From assembly GCF_900142605.1 (NCBI RefSeq), contig NZ_FRBL01000004.1:558001-622000 (forward strand): a stretch of 64,000 nucleotides of DNA, in the 5' to 3' direction. The translations under genes and the position numbers were made by a program. The notes below the pieces were generated by a model. That model was given only the letters and a program-made list of their open reading frames with translations. It searched no databases and was not told the DNA's origin. Below are positions 60,452 through 64,000 of the stretch, piece after piece. This stretch comes from Chitinophaga jiangningensis. GTDB lineage: Bacteria > Bacteroidota > Bacteroidia > Chitinophagales > Chitinophagaceae. Each line of letters opens with the position of its first letter. Position 1 is the first letter of the stretch.

Positions 60452-62425
60452 GTGATTTCTCAGAACACCATACAACAGATACTCAGCCGCATAGATATAG
60501 TGGAAATTGTGGGTTCGTTTGTGAAGCTCAAAAAAAGAGGCGCCAACTACCTTGGCAACTGCCCCTTTCACAACGAAAAAACCCCCAGCTTTACCGTATC
60601 CCCCAGCAAGGAGATCTATAAGTGTTTTGGCTGCGGCGTAAGCGGGAATGCAGTCAGCTTTATCATGGAGCACGAAAAGTACTCCTATGTGGAAGCTTTG
60701 CGCTGGCTGGCCCAGAAATACCAGATCGAAGTAGAAGAAACTGAAGTAAGCCCGCAGCTGAAACAGTTTCAGCAGCTGGCTGACAGCCTCTACATCATCA
60801 ACGGCTTCGCTAAAGATTACTTCGCCGATACCCTCTTCAACAATGAAGAAGGCCAGAACGTAGGCCTCTCCTACTTTGAAGAACGCGGATTTACAGAAGA
60901 AACCATCCGTAAATTCCAACTCGGCTACTGCCTCAATACCCGCGACTCCTTCGTTAAAACCGCCGTAGCAAAGGGTTACAACCTGGAATACCTGCAAAAA
61001 ACAGGGCTGGTTACCATCCGCAACGAACAACCGGTGGACAACTACCGCGGCCGCGTTATCTTCCCCATCCATAACCAATCCGGAAAGGTACTGGGCTTTG
61101 GCGCACGCATCCTCCAAAAAACCGATAAGGCACCGAAGTATATCAACTCCCCCGAGAACGAAATCTATATCAAAAGCCGCGTTCTCTACGGTACCTACTT
61201 CGCCCGCCAGTCCATCGATAAACTCAATGAGTGCCTGCTCGTAGAAGGCTATACAGACGTTATCTCCCTGCACCAGGCAGGCGTGGAAAACGTAGTCGCC
61301 TCCAGCGGAACATCGCTTACGCAGGACCAGCTTCGCCTCATAAAAAAATATACCAACAACCTCACCATCATCTACGATGGCGACGCTGCCGGTATCAAAG
61401 CCGCCCTACGAGGCCTCGACATGGCAGTGGAAGAAGGCCTCAACGTTAAACTTGTACTCCTCCCGGAAAAAGAAGACCCTGACAGCTACGTACAACGTAT
61501 AGGCGCCGCCGCTTTCCGCGAGTTCATCGAAGAACATAAACAGGACTTCGTCCTCTTTAAACTCCAGATAAGTCTCAAGGACGCCGGCAACGACAGCGCA
61601 AAAAAATCACAGCTGGTAAACGAAATCGCAGAAACAATTTCGAAAATTGATAAAGCGGAAGACTTTACCCGTCAGCAAGACTATATCCGCCAGTGCAGCC
61701 AGCTCCTCAAAATCGACGAGCAAGGCCTCATCACCCTGGTCAACAAATTTATCCGCGAACGCCTCACCAAAAGAGAGCAGCAAAACAACCGTAACACACC
61801 TGCAGCACCTTCCGACGACGACCTCAGCGACGAGGCCATCGCCGCTATGGAAGCCGCCGAAGCACAGTACGGCGGAGGCGAAAACCTCTTCAATAAAGAC
61901 GAAAAGCAGGAAAAAGAACTCGTGAAAATCCTCCTCCGCTTCGGCGATAAGCCCTTCAGCGAAGAAGAACGCAATACCGTGGCAGACTACATCTTCCACC
62001 TCCCATATGATTTTGAATCACTGGTAAGCAGCGAACTGGTAAAACGTATACTGAGAGAGTATAAAAGAATTTACGACGAAGGAAATATCCCGGATAAAAA
62101 ATGGTTCCTCTACCATGAAGACCAGGACCTCGCGAAAAATATCGCACTGATCATTGAAGATAAAGAAGCTGACCTCAGCGTTAACTGGAAAGAACGTTTT
62201 GAAATCGATACGGTATTCGGAGATGTGGCTTATCTGAAAGACACCATCTCTACCAGCAATTATCTGATCCTGCGTAAGATCAAGAAAATGATAGAGGAAA
62301 ACCAGCAGGAAGCGATGAACCTGACAGACTTCGAAGAAATGAAGCGCTGTATGGAGTTACACCAGCACCTGAAACAGCTCGAAAAAGAACTGACCCAGGG
62401 GCTGGGTACCGTTATCTTTAAATAA
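60452..62425 (+). CDS. dnaG: DNA primase
   Basis: A 657-residue protein starting with GTG (MISQNTIQQILSRIDIVEIVG); no ATG fits, and the -7 element is only 21 bases upstream. The CHC2 zinc domain has 'CPFHNEKTPSFTVSP' and 'YKCFGCGVSG' (about 37-62). The catalytic core and TOPRIM domain (about 258-340) show 'LVEGYTDVISLHQAG' and 'IIYDGDAAGIKAA'. The C-terminal part is acidic and helical, for DnaB helicase contact. It makes RNA primers at the replication fork. Its stop is one base away from the convergent folA stop. Confidence 0.97.
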   Translation: MISQNTIQQILSRIDIVEIVGSFVKLKKRGANYLGNCPFHNEKTPSFTVSPSKEIYKCFGCGVSGNAVSFIMEHEKYSYVEALRWLAQKYQIEVEETEVSPQLKQFQQLADSLYIINGFAKDYFADTLFNNEEGQNVGLSYFEERGFTEETIRKFQLGYCLNTRDSFVKTAVAKGYNLEYLQKTGLVTIRNEQPVDNYRGRVIFPIHNQSGKVLGFGARILQKTDKAPKYINSPENEIYIKSRVLYGTYFARQSIDKLNECLLVEGYTDVISLHQAGVENVVASSGTSLTQDQLRLIKKYTNNLTIIYDGDAAGIKAALRGLDMAVEEGLNVKLVLLPEKEDPDSYVQRIGAAAFREFIEEHKQDFVLFKLQISLKDAGNDSAKKSQLVNEIAETISKIDKAEDFTRQQDYIRQCSQLLKIDEQGLITLVNKFIRERLTKREQQNNRNTPAAPSDDDLSDEAIAAMEAAEAQYGGGENLFNKDEKQEKELVKILLRFGDKPFSEEERNTVADYIFHLPYDFESLVSSELVKRILREYKRIYDEGNIPDKKWFLYHEDQDLAKNIALIIEDKEADLSVNWKERFEIDTVFGDVAYLKDTISTSNYLILRKIKKMIEENQQEAMNLTDFEEMKRCMELHQHLKQLEKELTQGLGTVIFK

Positions 62426-62426
62426 A

Positions 62427-62927
62427 TTAATGCGGAATCCTTTCCCACACCTGGAACGTAAACGCATACTGGTTACGCTCATCCGCCTCATGGCGATCAT
62501 CACTCACCAGGTTCCAGATAGCAGGATCAATCATAGGGAAAAATGCATCCCCCGGCACGGTGGCGGATACACGGGTCATGTAAATTTTATCTACTAACGG
62601 TAACGCATGTACAAATATCTGCGCCCCACCAGTGATAAAAATCTCCTCCACATCATACGCATTAGCTTTGTCAATGGCCGCCTGCAGTGAATCCACCACA
62701 ATTGTACCTTCCGGCTGATAGTCGGTTTGACGGGTAATTACAATGTTAGGACGGTTTGGCAGCGTTTTTCCCAGCGACTCAAACGTTTTCCGGCCCATAA
62801 TAATAGGCTTACCGGTAGTGGTATTCTTAAAATACTTCAGGTCATCCGGCAAGCGCCATGGCAGCATATTATTGATGCCAATCACATCATTATCAGATGC
62901 CGCCACTATAATAGAAACTGTTTTCAT
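62427..62927 (-). CDS. folA: Dihydrofolate reductase
   Basis: A 166-residue protein, typical for DHFR, with 'IVAASDNDVIGINNMLPWRLPDDLKYFKNTT' (W-R-L-P-D-D-L; the Asp binds the pterin) and 'IIMGRKTFESLGKTLPNRPNIVITR'. The NADPH motif 'IFITGGAQIFVHAL' follows. It reduces dihydrofolate to tetrahydrofolate. It is 13 bases downstream of thyA, whose reaction produces dihydrofolate, so the two genes recycle the same cofactor. Confidence 0.97.
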   Translation of the reverse strand: MKTVSIIVAASDNDVIGINNMLPWRLPDDLKYFKNTTTGKPIIMGRKTFESLGKTLPNRPNIVITRQTDYQPEGTIVVDSLQAAIDKANAYDVEEIFITGGAQIFVHALPLVDKIYMTRVSATVPGDAFFPMIDPAIWNLVSDDRHEADERNQYAFTFQVWERIPH

Positions 62928-62940
62928 AAGATACTGTGCC

Positions 62941-63762
62941 TTAAACCGCCACCGGTGCTTTAATAGCGGCGTGGTGCTGGTAGTTCACTAATTCGAAATC
63001 TTCGTATTTGAAATCAAAGATGTCTTTTACTTCCGGGTTGATTTTCATTTGCGGCAGCGGAAAAGGCTGACGGCTCAGCTGCAGGTTAGCCTGCTCCACG
63101 TGGTTGCTGTACAGATGCACATCTCCGAAGGTATGTACAAAATCTCCCGGTTCCAGGTCGCATACCTGCGCGATCATCATCGTAAGCAGCGCATAGGAAG
63201 CAATATTAAACGGCACACCGAGGAATACATCGGCACTGCGCTGATACAGCTGACAGCTCAGTTTTCCACGGGTTTCACCCTTAGCAGCATCTGCCGGCGT
63301 TACATAAAACTGAAACAGGCAATGGCAGGGACTCAATGCCATATCAGGCAAATCGCCCACGTTCCAGGCGTTTACAATAATCCTGCGGGAGTCCGGATTT
63401 TTTTTGATGGTGTTTACCGCCTCGGTAATCTGGTCTACCACACGGCCGTCGCGGGTTTCCCAACTACGCCATTGCTTGCCGTACACAGGCCCGAGGTCAC
63501 CGTTGGCATCCGCCCACTCATCCCAGATGCTCACATTGTGCTCCTTCAGCCATTTTATATTGGTGTCCCCTTTCAGGAACCATAACAATTCGTATATAAT
63601 TGATTTCAGGTGCAGCTTTTTAGTAGTTACCACCGGAAAACCATCTTTCAGGTTGAAACGCATCTGATAGCCAAAAACACTGGTAGTACCGGTGCCGGTA
63701 CGATCGGTTTTAACTGCTCCCTCTTTAATGATATGATTTAATAATGCAAGATACTGGTCCAT
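62941..63762 (-). CDS. thyA: Thymidylate synthase
   Basis: A 273-residue protein, close to E. coli ThyA (264), with 'DRTGTGTTSVFGYQMRFNL' (phosphate/dUMP loop), 'WRSWETRDGR', and the catalytic Cys region 'ALSPCHCLFQFYV' (P-C-H). Then follow 'CQLYQRSADVFLGVPFNIASYALLT' and 'HLYSNHVEQANLQL'. It methylates dUMP to dTMP using methylene-tetrahydrofolate. It starts the thyA-folA operon. No TAnnTTTG element was seen just upstream. Confidence 0.97.
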   Translation of the reverse strand: MDQYLALLNHIIKEGAVKTDRTGTGTTSVFGYQMRFNLKDGFPVVTTKKLHLKSIIYELLWFLKGDTNIKWLKEHNVSIWDEWADANGDLGPVYGKQWRSWETRDGRVVDQITEAVNTIKKNPDSRRIIVNAWNVGDLPDMALSPCHCLFQFYVTPADAAKGETRGKLSCQLYQRSADVFLGVPFNIASYALLTMMIAQVCDLEPGDFVHTFGDVHLYSNHVEQANLQLSRQPFPLPQMKINPEVKDIFDFKYEDFELVNYQHHAAIKAPVAV

Positions 63763-64000
63763 AAGGCGGCAAGATACGAAGATTTGAAATTAGCTGACTC
63801 TCCAGATAATATAGCATAAATTCTTAAAATAAAAAAAATCAAGATTTTAGCTTTTTTCGAAATCTGGCTATAAATTCATAGAAGGAAATCCCCATATAAC
63901 GACTATACGAAGAAATAACCTGATTGTGCACCCTGCGTAGTTGTTATGCCTTGCCAATAAATGAGAATAGAAACAACAGCTTAGCCTGAAAGACCTCAAC

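Overview
The window comes from a member of the Bacteroidota, most likely a Chitinophaga-like member of the Chitinophagaceae. This rests on three things: many promoters of the TTG / TAnnTTTG type used by the Bacteroidota primary sigma factor, family content (HU-CCDC81/SPOR protein, HmuY and DUF6607 heme proteins, TonB-type barrels, a Bacteroidota-type T6SS), and weak or absent Shine-Dalgarno sequences. I saw no rRNA, tRNA, CRISPR array or transposase.

Layout. 1-5.2 kb: a TPR protein cut by the left edge, an outer-membrane barrel and an HU-CCDC81/SPOR membrane protein. 5.2-16.1 kb: housekeeping metabolism, with an RmlD-like reductase, a secreted prolyl oligopeptidase, pfkA-pyk, a GNAT/MFS pair, a semialdehyde dehydrogenase, coaA and an MBL hydrolase. 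16.2-19.9 kb: a heme-uptake operon (TonB receptor, HmuY lipoprotein, DUF6607). 20-33.6 kb: a subtype iii T6SS island. It has two divergent arms, tssG-N-K-O-D (minus) and a PKD membrane protein-tssE-tssF (plus). A third segment carries tssB, tssC, a TraN-like (DUF4138) periplasmic protein and DUF3137-type membrane proteins. ClpV, VgrG, PAAR, TssR and any obvious effector are not in the window, although both flanks of the island are.

33.7-37.6 kb: a DUF6807 protein, then a three-gene operon led by a gingipain/caspase-like (clan CD) cysteine peptidase. 37.6-43.3 kb: Ala-Glu epimerase, a CBM20-bearing MalQ and DnaK. 43.6-47.9 kb: an OmpA-family protein, a small barrel and argS. 48-53.4 kb: a TPR protein, cdd, lepB, a MerR/B12-type regulator, an alpha/beta hydrolase and an NtrC-like response regulator that lacks a DNA-binding domain. 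53.6-56.6 kb: cysE-cysM and pdhB. 57.4-58.7 kb: an AT-rich block with a putative ADP-ribosyltransferase-like protein preceded by two tandem paralogous small proteins, which looks like an undescribed toxin-antitoxin or immunity module. 59-63.8 kb: thiolase, dnaG, folA and thyA.

The best candidates for something new are the 57.4-58.7 kb module, the clan CD peptidase operon at 35.1-37.6 kb, the TraN-like gene embedded in the T6SS sheath operon, and chains of perfect hairpins with CTTCGG/CCGAAG loops in several intergenic gaps. Functions are assigned by reading motifs and recalled family resemblance only; no database search was run.
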